DNA of 64,000 nt. Origin: Butyriboletus loyo. Lineage: Eukaryota > Basidiomycota > Agaricomycetes > Boletales > Boletaceae. Below, piece after piece: positions 11,001 through 22,461 of the stretch (position 1 is the first letter of the stretch; each line of letters starts with the position of its first letter). The DNA is taken from assembly GCA_038093515.1 (NCBI GenBank), contig JBBPSI010000066.1, positions 56,237 through 120,236 of the forward strand, read 5' to 3'. Both the position numbers and the translations under genes were made by a program. The notes under the pieces are model-generated. The model searched no databases. It worked only from the letters and a program-made list of their open reading frames with translations, and was not told the origin of the DNA.

Positions 11001-14000
11001 TTGCGAGGCGAGAGGCTGCTCTAGCCCGACTGGGCCTCGATCCTACTCTGGACAATCTTCCGGACGAAGAGATCAACAAGCTCTTTGAACGAATCACGAA
11101 GGTCAAGACAATGCGTGACCACAACTCGAAGCCACGGCCTGAGAGTAGTCTCAGCCAACGTGACGATCTGTGGAGTGAGTCGGGACGACCGTTCTATAGC
11201 GACGCGACGACGGATGACACGAGCGTCGACGCCGGACCAAGCCATGGGAGTCCCGACATGGATGGTCCCCTCAAGGATGCTCAGCATCAGCTCGAGTCTC
11301 GTCTCCAGGCCATCTCAGAGTCCACTGAGGCTGAAGACCTGAAGGTGGAAAAGGATCACATGGAACACCAGCTGAAGATGGTTCAACGACAACTCAAGCG
11401 ACTCATTAATGCACGTGCTCACGGAGAATCGGAGGATGACATTGTCGGATTCGAGCCTGTCATCTACACGGCAAAGCAATTACGTTTGATACGCAAAGTC
11501 CTGGATAAATGGCGGGCGCATCGGACCTTTTCCATGGCTGAGATTGTCTTGACCAACGCCATCCTTGTAAAAGAGGCAACTGTCATTAGGTAAGGAGTTT
11601 TTTTTAATGAGCTGAGATAGAAGCAAAGTTCAATTTGAATTTTAATTGTAGCATGGAACTCGGGAAAGCTGTTTCCTATAATTTCACTATCGCTTCCGGT
11701 GGATCTCTGGCAGCGCCAACTTCGGGCGTGGACAATATCGGAAGTCTCGATGGGTTTGGCGATGTTGCTGACCCCCGACTCGCCTCGGCGACCCAGCCAT
11801 CCGTGGCTATCAAAGTTCTCGACAAGAAACATTGTGCGATCTATACGTGGTCTCTAGACCGCCTCCAGCAACAACTGCAACGGATGCGAAACCTAACGAC
11901 TTATATCGATAGACCGTCATATACCCAGCATTTCAGCTCTGATAAACCCTTTTACGACTCTCCCCCGCCCCAGTTTTCTTTCATCGGCAACGCTCTCATA
12001 TCCCTGGCACCTCTTTCGCGTCGTCTCTCCTCGTCCTCGGTGGTGCCCATATTTTGTCGTTATACAGCGGAGGCAATCGGCTCCTGCAGGGTAGACCTCA
12101 AGATTTCCAGCGTAATCCAAATGTCCTCAAAGTATGTATCCGGATCGGCCGCATCGACTAGGCCCGGCTCCCCAGTTCCATCTCTATTGTCTTCGGGGAG
12201 CAAAGTCAGCTTTTTCTTGACTATTGATTCCATCAAAGGACTTTCGTCCCACGACTTCGCAGCTTTGCATCTGCAGGTGCGATTATCTTCGTTCGTGGGA
12301 CCGACATTTGCGAACGAGGAGATTTTCTCGTCCTCTGTACTCGATATGGAAACGTCTTCACTGTCGGAGCTCAAGTTTCGGCGCACGTTCTCCATTGTTG
12401 CTCCAACCAAGGTTGTCAGTTACCTGCGGGAAGGATACGCTCCCATAGAATTCTTTGCAGCTGTCAAGCCAACTTACTTGGAGCGCCTAGAACGATGGGA
12501 CGAAATGTGCGAGCTACGAGTTCACCCGCGCCCGCCTTCCTCCACGAGCCAAGCTGACAGCAAGTCGTCAAATACGCAGATGATGCGACGGTCTGAAACA
12601 GATTTCGTCATCGAGCAACTTCATGATGTTGCGGCTCGCGTCCAAATCAGAGAACTTGCTGCGGACGGGGAGTACGTCCCCGTTCCTGTTGTCTCTCAGG
12701 GAAGCCTCGATGCGGGTGCATTCTTCCTTCATCAGGGGTTACAACGTCGTATTTTTCTGGAGCTCTCCTCTGATTCAGGACCTCAGCTCCCATGGTCAAA
12801 TGTTACCAAAGTCAGGCTAGGAAACGTGCGTTTACTCGATCCGAAGGGCCGAATGCATGATTCAACGTCGAAAGCCATGGTCACCCTTCCATTATTGGCA
12901 GATCAGACGGTCGAGTTCAGGCCAGACGGGACGGGATCTTTGACGTCGGAAGCCCTTTGGGATTCGAGTGTCCACGACTCTGTGCTGCTGAATCGTGTCA
13001 CGACAAATCCGTACCGGGTCGTTCTGCAACTTCAGTGGGCAGTGGTAGTGGAGTCGTGCAGCGAACCGATTCAATTCCCCATGGATATCGCGGTGACGAT
13101 GCAAACGCGGGATGCTCGTCCACCGAACCGTTTCCTTACCTTCCTCAGCTCGGGCAAGATTCTTTCACGAACGAGTTCGATATTCAAAGTCCGTCTGTCT
13201 CCGCCCCTGACACGTTTACCGCAAGACCTCTGGCGTCTTGACACGTCGGAGAAGTATGTACGTGGAGAGGAGGTATTACAGAGCTGGAAGCCCAGGGGTA
13301 TCTCTGTCGTGAAGGACTACGATCGCCTTGTCAAGACCGAAAGAAGAGCTGCTGATGTGCAAGCCGTTCGCGTTGTGCTGGCATCCTCCCGTGCGATGTC
13401 ACGGCCTCCTCCATCAGGGAGAGCCGAGTGGGGTTCTGATACATTACTTCAGAAGACGATCACGCTCTGGCAGAAACGATTCGGTTACCCCGACGAGGTT
13501 TGTTGTCATCTCGTGAAGACGGGTTCCTAATGTGATTTTTTCTTGACGTAGATTGCCTTGTGTCAGGTTCCGCTCGAGACGGGCAAGCCCACCTGTACTT
13601 CCAAAGCCAGCAGGGGCCTCGACAGCACCCCCAAATTTAATTCCACTGTTTCGTTGGTGCTGCGCAGGCGAGTCTTGACGTGTTGTCTGATGGAGGGAAA
13701 CGGTTGAATTTTTTCTCTGTAGTGATGGCACAACGAAGAGAGGATACCTGCTGATCTTGACAGACGCTAGCCAAGACACTTGGGGCAAGCGGTGGTTTGT
13801 CCTTAGGAGGTGATGTTCATGTTCTTTGACGGTGCTGGATCTTATTCACGTAGGTTGTAGACCTTACCTGCATATGTACACGAGTTCCAACGAATTGGAG
13901 GAAGTTGGCGTCATCAGCCTCAACGGACTCAATATCGAATGTGACACCAACAAGGAGGCTCTTTGGGGGGTACGTCGAAGCCTGGTTATGTCGGGCTCTT

Positions 14001-14142
14001 CATCTGACACGCCCGCTCGTAGAAACAATTTTGTTTCACGCTGTTCACCGCAGCTAATTCGCATGTGCTCGCCGCGCCATCATTGAAGGAATTACAGTCA
14101 TGGACATCGAAACTAGACCCTATTGGTTCCAACCTCACCTAG
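8083..14142 (+). CDS. unc104: Kinesin-3 motor, UNC-104/KIF1 type
   Basis: This is a plus-end microtubule motor of the UNC-104/KIF1A family, which in fungi carries early endosomes and vesicles. I reconstruct 23 exons totalling 4797 nt (1598 residues), matching the usual family length of about 1600. The motor domain comes first: [14 protein letters not shown]-loop YGQTGSGKS, switch [14 protein letters not shown] and switch [13 protein letters not shown], followed by the neck coiled coil. The FHA domain (about 10207-10850) includes [17 protein letters not shown] and a [10 protein letters not shown] strand. Then come KIF1B/DUF3694-type regions in the long exon 11652-13497 and a C-terminal lipid-binding PH domain with [20 protein letters not shown]. 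The P-loop is encoded by micro-exons 8559-8570, 8626-8644 and 8704-8714. Introns 10155-10206, 10295-10345, 10399-10452 and probably 13668-13722 are GC-AG. Stop is TAG at 14140-14142. Confidence 0.95.
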
Positions 14143-16434
14143 ACGATTCGCGTCACGGATCGTTTTTTCCGTGTTCCTTATCTTATGTCCACACATATAC
14201 CATAGTCACTATACGAGAGTTGTTTGTGCTACGCCGTATCGAGTTTTCTCACTCGGTTAGGTGTCGCGGCTTTTCGGTAGCACAGTATCACACGACTAAA
14301 GAACCGTTTAATGGTCTTTCCCTAAATGAACTTCGAAATGATGATATGAATACGTTACGCATATCGATGGATGCTCGACTACGTAGCTGACATCATCGTA
14401 CCCACGCACATCGCACGGAATCGTCCCTCGGATGGGATTTAGGACAAGGGAAAACGACCGCTATCTCGAACATCCCGCCTCACCACGGAGAGGATCGGCT
14501 TGGAATAACAACCCGTTCCGAAAGGGTGAGAGTTCGGTTCCGCTTTCGAGGTACGTACGCGTGTGCTCAGAGCCTTTTTTTTTTTTCGGCACTCCCACGT
14601 CAGGTCGCAATTGTGTAGGGGAGTTCGAGTTCATACCAGCGCCGTGTGAATGTTGTTCGTTTCGTATGTGCAGCTGTCGTCGCCACAAGATTAAACCGAC
14701 ACGCCGCTCCGTCATGCGTCCTTTGACGACCATCAACAGGTGCGAAATCGCGTCAAAACCGGCGTGTTGTTCCGTTGTCGGCTTGCGTTCAACTCTTTCC
14801 ATCACTCCCGTCTTTCACCGGGTCCCTCAGCCTTGTCACGCGGTTCCTCCCTCAACGACCCTACGAGCCTGTGTCGGCTTAGGGTACGGTCGTGCTTAGA
14901 AACTATACTTGGATAAGACTAGCCTGATTATTAATCAGCTCTCACTGACGCTCATCGCCGTCTGTCAGTAACTGACTTTGCAAGATGAGGCAGGGGATTG
15001 CAGGACTGATCGGACACGGATCCTATTAGTTGTCCATCACGTGTTCCTGTTGCTCCGAGGTCTATCACTATCAACCGGTGCCTCGCATGTAGATTATCCC
15101 CATATGGCGACTGAATGGTGGTGTTTGCTTGTTTTTCGAGTCTTGACACCCGGAGAGGACAGGGCCGGTGGGCAGATTGACGACGGAGCAGATCTGTAAG
15201 ATGAGCTGGATGGAACGAATCCCAGGAACTGGTGTCATTGGAAACCTGGCGAGGAAATCCTTTGCGGCAGAAAGGATCGTGCTGGGTTCACAAATGGTAG
15301 CGATCTGCGATACCTCGCAGGCGTGCGTGTGTATCTGGCGTTTGTGCCACGAGCCTGAGGTTGCATAGCCAAGTTCGAGTGGAAACATACCAACAACGCC
15401 CGGCGGGTTGCAGGTCTCGATACTTGGCTCACAGCCCTCCACCGCCCCGATCGTCATACGGGGACTGTTACTACGAAGGACGGCGCCCGGTCCAAGTACG
15501 AGTATCAAAACGTCGGTCAGCGATGACCGTACAGTGAAATCGAACCCGGTGCACCCATTCGAACGCCCGGTCGTCAGCATACCTCCGCGTGTACCATAGC
15601 AACTATACCGCGGGGATCGGACGGAACACGTTGAAACGAGACTGCCGGCGACGGACCGCAGGACCTTTGGCCCGAGACTCGGACGAGGGTGACTAGTGAC
15701 TCCTAGCCCGGTGCTACTACTACATCGGATCGATACACGACAGTCCCGAGCGCGTAACTCAATGAGCTGTCGGTTCTTCGAGGGACGATCAGTGACGGGT
15801 TTGCCTCGATAGTTAATGGGGCACTGTCTGCAGTCAACGAGTACCTTTGCTTGTGTGATGGATAGCATTGGTGCCGACGATAGAACCAGGTAACTAATGC
15901 TGCCGCACGTCGGGCCATGAATCTCTAAATCTGCGGAGGGACAGTGGGCGATCCCTTTGCACGTTCAACAGGCCGTGCAATCGATGTGCCTGACCATGCG
16001 TCAGTCACTCGGCGAGCAAAACTTGTCAGCTACTGCCATCGGCTACCAGAGCTGTTCTGAGCTGTTCTCGGCTAATTTTATTTCTCTAATAGACTACGGT
16101 TGCCAAGTGCCACATGCAACGAGCGCATGGCCTAGTGCAGGCAGGCCCGCACTCACACGTAGCGTCTGAAGTTCAAGTCGGTGGCAAAGTCAAATGTCAT
16201 TCGAGATATATGATAAGAATATATGATACGATCATTGAGATACAGTATGTTTCGGCTCCACGCTGTACGGGAAAGATAGGAGGAAAACAAACATGAAGAT
16301 AGGAATGGTCTAAGATAAAGTGCAGCAATGCAGAAGGGTTAACGAAGTCTAATATTTCAGGTAGGCCTGCAATGCGAGTCGAATGTGAATATGGATACAG
16401 AACGAACGAAGGCAGTAGGACTCCTGGACTTGCT
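14143..16434. other. Gene-poor stretch, no recognisable gene
   Basis: This 2.3-kb interval lies between the kinesin stop and the stop of the fatty-acid synthase-like gene. It is CpG-rich, unlike the transposon area at the right end. It holds overlapping open frames on both strands, the longest a 265-codon minus frame at 15071-15868. None shows a domain I recognise or a convincing exon-intron pattern. It could be decayed sequence, a non-coding transcript or a lineage-specific gene. Confidence 0.4.
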
Positions 16435-18357
16435 TTAATCACAGGCCACCGGGAAGTCGTTCTGCATCATGATCGCCATCAAAATCAGTCCGAGCAAGAG
16501 TGACGAGGCACGTACCGGTCGTGTGAACGTAAGCATATGGCAGGTGATGTACCCTTTGGCAAAGCCAGCTCCCGCATATGCGAAGAGATATTGCCACTTG
16601 CGCTTGAATGCTTCGTACTCCTGGACATCTTTCAAGGCTGGGTAATCTTGGATGAGCAAGTCCCGTCGAGAATTTGCCTCAAGGCGGCGACCCCATTCAC
16701 GGAGGGTTCGAGGGTAATCTATGAAAAGCTCAAGGGGGATCCATGAAACTAGACGAGTGCACTCTTACGCGCAGCATGGTTCTCGACTCCTTCGAGAGTG
16801 AACCTGCCCTCTGAGCCAGTGTTTGCAGCTTCAATCAACGCAGTCGCGCTAGGCAAGCATGAGTTGGGCCACATGTAGCGGCGCATGAAGTCTTCGGGTC
16901 TGAGATGTTGCGTTGTCAGCACGGCAACAGTCTCTCAACGCGTGACACTCACTGATAGGTAGAGTATCTCGATTCCGGGAATGTCGAAGCGCTGACAACC
17001 GCAGTCGCGTTTCGTGACTTCAAGGCAAAATCTACAAGCTTGAAGTACGTGTGGTAATGTTTGGAGCCCACATGCTACGACCGTATCGGCATCAGCGAGC
17101 TGTGATAGATAAAGTGACAGATGTCCTGACCTCCAACATTTCGATGCTGACAAAGGCGTCGAATGCTTTCTCAAATTCAGCGGGGATCTCGCGATAATCC
17201 ATCAGATGAACCCGAATGCGGTCCTCAAGACCAGCGTCTTTGATCCGCTCTTCCGCAAGAGCTTTTTGTTCTTTGGACAATGTCAGGGTATCGACTTCAC
17301 AGCCGAATGTCCGGGCAGCCTAAACATACGTATCAGCAACGTCGTTTTAAGAAAGCAAAGCGAGATAATCACCTCGATGGCCATTCCACCCCACCCCGAG
17401 CCAAATTCCAAGATACGGTCGCCAGGTCTCACCTTGGCTTTGGTGAGCACGTGGCGAATTTTGCGTAGTTGTGCGGACTCCAAGTCGCCTGAGAATGGAC
17501 CGTCGATTAAATCCCCGCGGACGCCGCCTTCAGCATCGCTCCACAATGCGCAAGAGTACATCATTTCTTTACTGAGGAACGCCTAGGGTGCACAATATCA
17601 ATGACGGAATCATGCAAGCAGCTCTAAGACGCACCTTGAAGAGTTCGTTGGATTGGTCATAACTCGCGATTGCGTTCAAACGCGCGCGAGAGCGTGTCTG
17701 GCCGAGGAACGCGTTCGAGAGGCCGGAAATTGCAGACGTGATGCGGCTGATGGCTGAGGACAAACCATCCATTCCGGACTCGTTGTCCAGCCAAAGCTGT
17801 CACTCGTCAGGCCCGATGATCTGAACGATGCGTAAAATCAACCTACGTCCATCATAGCTTTGAGGCTGTTTACTTCGACGTCCCCTATCATGTAAGCTTC
17901 GCTAACTGAAAACAATATATGAGCTCTGAATGAAGACGGAGGGAACTGATGGCGAGGCTTACAGCCTAGGTCTTGAGAGCTAGGGCGCATGTGAGCACGA
18001 GGGCGACAAGGGTAGATGTAGATACGTACAAGAGGACACGGGACCAAAAGTCCGGGTCAGTGACCTTGAGGTAGACCTCGTTACAGCCCTTGGAGCGGGT
18101 TCCGAAATGATAGACGCCATGGGCGTCTGCGATGGTCAAGTAACCCCTAGTGATAGCTTTGTCGATCACGGCGAGGACAGAACTCCGTGCTGCCAACTGG
18201 GATTAGATGCGCGAGATCATGGAGGATGTGGTGTCGTACCATAGCTAGACAAGAGAGACTTTGGTTTGGGAAAGGCGACAGATATCGAGGAGGGGGGACG
18301 ATAGAAGTTGGCAGCGGACGAAAAGGTCAAGGCAGAGGAAGTGGCGGCGTTCAACAT
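16435..18357 (-). CDS. Cyclopropane-fatty-acyl-phospholipid synthase-like methyltransferase
   Basis: This is a SAM-dependent methyltransferase of the CFA/mycolic-acid-cyclopropane synthase family, which methylenates or methylates unsaturated acyl chains of phospholipids. The start chosen is the MLNAATSSALTF methionine (18355-18357). The N-terminal part contains AVIDKAITRGYLTIADAHG and a GDVEVNSLKAMMD block typical of the family's N-terminal domain. The SAM site is GDRILEFGSGWGGMAIEAA (motif I, about 17420-17370), followed by VDTLTLSKEQKALAEERI and VSIEMLEHVG. The C-terminus includes RRYMWPNSCLPS and ends in a hydrophobic segment with LLLGLILMAIMMQ, probably membrane-associated. At least seven short introns are visible. 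Substrate specificity (cyclopropane versus methyl-branched lipid) cannot be read from sequence. Confidence 0.88.
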
Positions 18358-18421
18358 CGTGGGGAAGAGGAGGAGAATGCAAGGCAGATGGGGGATGATA
18401 TTGGTACGGGGGGATGGTGCC

Positions 18422-18429
18422 CCTTTATA
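18422..18429 (-). promoter_or_regulatory. Candidate TATA box of the CFA-synthase-like gene
   Basis: On the minus strand this reads TATAAAGG, about 65 bp upstream of the chosen start codon. Position and sequence fit a core promoter, but there is no transcript evidence. Confidence 0.45.
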
Positions 18430-21414
18430 CACCCACGAGCAGTCACATCACACAAAAAATATTCAGATCGTGGTCGGCAAAAATAGAGGGAGAATAGATT
18501 GCCCACTTGTGGCCGTCTAGGGATTCACGGGAAAACGAGAAATGGATCTGAGATCTGGAGATGGCCCGCAGAGTTTGAGAAACATAGATCCGCTGGCAGC
18601 CGGGGGCAGTCGCATCGTCGGAAAAAGTAGGTTCAGCGGTCATTGTGCCGTGTCAGGTCCTATGGAGATCCTGTCAGTACCATCATCACTCCGTCGCACC
18701 TCTCGCCCCGGTCAGACAAAAAAGAAGAGCGAACTTGCACGAAACATTTAAAGCGATCGGGAAGTCGCGAACCGCAAAACCCAACCCAAGCAATCCGAAT
18801 CTCTCCACTCTCCCACGTGGTTCCCTCCCACACCGAACCCGGCGACACCGTTCGGGTCTCCGTCAGGGTCGGGTTCTTGGTCTCCGTCTCATCGGGTCTC
18901 GCAATCCGGGTTGCCCTCTCCTTCCACTGCAACAGACCATCCCATCAATGTCTTACTCTCCGCGAGTTCCAGCCTAATGTCGCCGTGACTCACCCTTTGT
19001 AGACTCCAACTCTGCTTTCCCCTTGTGATTCTTCTTCTAGAAACCAGACAAGACGGCCATGTCCATGGTTTCAGTTGACGCACACACCCCTCCCGTCAAA
19101 CAATACTTTCTGCCCTTGTCCACCCCAAAGTTCCCGCCCTTATGAGACGTGGAATCGGTCTCACAGTACGCCAATCTCGTCGACTACTTCTTGGGCTTCC
19201 GTGGCCCATCATTGGCCACTAGGAGTTAGGTCGCGTGCTTCTCATGAGATAAATCGTCGTCGGACCCCATTCAAAGTTGCCCTCTCGACCCTCTTGGCGA
19301 GAGATTCTCCCATGCAAATCCGGTTCCTGTGCAAACAACATGGGCAGCGCGACACACACCCGAGTAGTCGTTCGCAAGGTCTTTCCTTCCATCGCCGCAT
19401 GTCGGCCATTCATCCTGGAAGCGTTAATCACCGCTCGCGCCACCATACCACGGGCACATCTCAGCTTCTCCGTTTGTATCCTTCTCTGCGACATCATCGC
19501 TCAAGGGCTGAAATGCTGCAGTCCTCCCTTACTGACCAGTGCGCTAATAGCTTCGAGCACAGCAGTACTCATCTTTTGTCATACGAGGTGCGAGCGACGT
19601 GCAAGCCCAAGCTTTCGCGTTTCCACGTCTGACTTGACGACCAATATTGACAATATCCCTCGGTCATTTACAGGACATTTACCGGAAGAAATATCCCCGA
19701 TCAAGCGGTGAGAAAGTCTACCACGCAATGTTAAAGCCTAACACTCACGATGCCTCGCGAGGGATTTTGTCAGCGTGTCCTCGTCTAAAATTGCACCGCC
19801 CCTAGGGCCGCAAGTGCACCAGTAAGAAACGGGTGGCCCAGAATCGCTTCTCTTCACACTCCCCTTGACGTGTCTTCTGAGCAATATCAACTGTCTCGCA
19901 CGAGGGCCATATATTCATGTGCCAATGGGTGGTACTGTGGGTATCCTGCGAACCAGAATCGTCCGAGACACTGCATTTTACGTCACGACGTTGTGCAGGC
20001 GTATGTCCCACTTGCAATGAGCTGGTTATGCGCAGTGCGATGGTAGTCTGTCTGGTCGTTAATCAGCTTCTATTCTCCCTCAATGGCAGTGATCTTCAAC
20101 TGATCTTCATCAGAGCACACTATGCCGTATTTACCACGTGTCGGCATGGTAATGAATCGTGTGTTGGATTATCAACATCCATGTACGTGCAAGTACTGTA
20201 CGCAGAATAATCGCGAGTGCCTGTACACTTGAGTTGACAACTGTCTCGAGAGGGCGACGCATCTTTGTGCAATCCAAACGTTGTAGCCGCTGTCGAAGAT
20301 GGCGTCGAGTAAAAGATGGTTCGTATCGTTCGTCGAATTCGCGCTTGCTTGTTCACTGGGAACGGAGATTCATCCCCGTCACACCCTCTGCGTTCCGATA
20401 CAACCTCGATCCGATATAACTGAAATAGCAGCTATGGGAAGCCCGACTTGTGCGAGGCAAGTCGTAATCCCTGCTATGCTTTGCTACGGTGGTTCTCCCG
20501 ATGGCATCGATTGACTCGCGCGGCATTGTATGCTTACCCTCGAATCACGTATCCCGTCATCGTACTCAGAGAACTCGCGCCGCTGTCAGAGTTTACGTGT
20601 GGTGTGGTATCAGGCCGGGGGTTCCTCGCTTAGGACCGCAGCAGACAAATCGTTAGCCATAACGTGGAATCCGAGAGGCGATCTCAAGGAAGCGGAACAA
20701 TGGCGGCGATAGGCCGACGGTCTTGTTGAGCGCCATGGACTAACCACTGCAGAAGGTTGCCGCGTGCAGAGGATCGAGACCTCACAAGCGGCCAAGGTGC
20801 ACGATCCAGGTCCGACACCTGCAAGACCATCTAAGACGGGTCCGTGACGTTATCACTTGACTACCACAGACCATCGAGAGCTGCAGTGATTGGAGGTCGG
20901 CTAGTAACAAAAGGTTACCCGCTGGAATTTTATCAGCTGTGATGCTCAAAATTAACTACTCGTTATTCCAAACTGAGAGGTAAGCTGATGGATGATGCGT
21001 GGCAAGTGCGATCGCTTAACGACTCTACCACAGGCGGCCGAGAGGTAATCGGAAGACACGACCAGAAAGCAAGGGAATCAAGGGTCGATGGCTCCTTGGA
21101 AGAGCTGCGCACGAGTTCGGCTAAGTTGACAGGCAAGTCCCCTGGGCATAATCAAGGGTCCTAATCTTCCTCAGTTCGTCGGTTGGCACTTTCGTTCGAA
21201 TCTAGCTGTGGCAACATGACCTGAAACAGCAATTGTAAAGACTTGGTCCGAGGAGAACCACAAGCGGGCCTGGAAAACAGTAAAGAGCTGAATACGACTC
21301 GTGTCCGTGACGTGTTTCGATCAAAAAGGCACTCGGCCGATATCTAGCTAGCCAGTCTAGGCACGAAGGTCATGGCGGATCGATCGATTAAAGTTGACAA
21401 TCACCAGGGGTATG
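18430..21414. other. Gene-poor stretch, no recognisable gene
   Basis: About 3 kb separate the start of the CFA-like gene from the stop of ARL2. There are many small open frames on both strands, with no known domain, no clear splice-linked exons and no transposon signature I recognise. CpG content stays high, so it does not resemble the CpG-depleted repeats after 49 kb. Confidence 0.4.
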
Positions 21415-22291
21415 TTACGCTGTAGCCGTGCCTGCGATGGACCCGGCAGTAGAGCTGTAATATAGCCGGTGCGCAACATCATGCACAATCCAGTCAAGGC
21501 CAGCGACCAAGTTCTGGCCAGTGATTGCGCTGCATGGCCAAATCTTCCAACGATGGGATTTAATTCCAGGCAAGTCAAGCAACTGAAGATGACAGCTATG
21601 GTCAAAATCGGGTTCGTGCAATATATCACTGCATACATCACGGATTTCCTGATCACTCATTGACCCTTGTATGTCCTGCTTGTTCGCGAGAACAAGGAGC
21701 GATGCGCCAGACAATCTCTTTAGGAGAGCGTGAATCTCGGAGAAGGCAAGATATCCGAATATCCTTACATCCTCAAGAAGAAGGTTATGGAGCTCCTCCT
21801 TACAATCCTGAATCCGCATGCGATCTCCCGAGTCTACGACCCAGACGATGGCATCCGTTTGCTCGAAATAGTTCCGCCAGTATGGTCGAAGAGTTCTCTG
21901 GCCACCAACGTCCCCTACTCACATGGTAAATGGCTATGTTCTGGAGTGATGGATGACAAGAGATACAAACAGATATTGAGTGTGTAGCTGGCGGTAGAAT
22001 CGTTATCGGAACAGTGCTGATTTGAGCATACATTGAAGAACACCCGCGAAGCTTTTGGACACTCACTTTCTATGGATGAACGTCTTGATGTTGAATCCTA
22101 GAGTCGGGCTGATACTCGAGATGTTCTCGCCATTGATCTTCTTTACGATCGTGGTTTTACCGGCATTATCGAGACCACTGCCACAGTCTTGAGGAAGCTG
22201 AAAGCGTAGGGAAATAACAGGCCTACAGGAACAAGATCCGCATCTCTTTCTCCTTCTGGCGGCTTTTCCTTATGATGGTTAAGAGCCCCAT
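21415..22291 (-). CDS. ARL2: ARF-like small GTPase ARL2
   Basis: ARL2 is a small GTPase that works with tubulin cofactor D in tubulin folding and microtubule dynamics. Spliced by eye, the product is about 195 residues (human ARL2 has 184). The sequence begins [20 protein letters not shown], typical of ARL2. It then shows the P-loop GLDNAGKTT, the switch I region [10 protein letters not shown], switch [23 protein letters not shown] (G4) and CSA (G5). Short introns split the P-loop-proximal codon (before GLDNAGKTT), the segment before WDVGGQ and two sites near the middle. The extra residues are a Ser/Thr/Ala-rich C-terminal tail. It shares a short divergent promoter with the eIF5B gene. Confidence 0.92.
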
Positions 22292-22461
22292 TGCGCGAAT
22301 ACCTAACCAAAGCTTGAAGGCTCGTACTAGTATTTTTAGTGGCCCCGCGGCGGGTAGTTTCAGTCCCCGACGGAAGCTGCCCGCAAGATAATGAATGTCA
22401 CTTGAAGCTACACGACTACCCTTTGACCTACCGTGACGTCCGCGTCTGCAAGTTAGTCGCC
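22292..22461. promoter_or_regulatory. Bidirectional promoter between ARL2 and eIF5B
   Basis: Only 170 bp separate the two opposed start codons, so the core promoters and 5' UTRs must overlap or abut. No clear TATA box is visible. Confidence 0.6.

Noticed and set aside
15071..15868. 265-codon open minus-strand frame
   Set aside because: No recognisable motif, no supporting splice pattern, and similar-length frames occur on the other strand of this CpG-rich stretch; not enough to call a gene.
21185..21210. B-box-like GTTCGAATC
   Set aside because: No A-box, anticodon arm or acceptor pairing around it.
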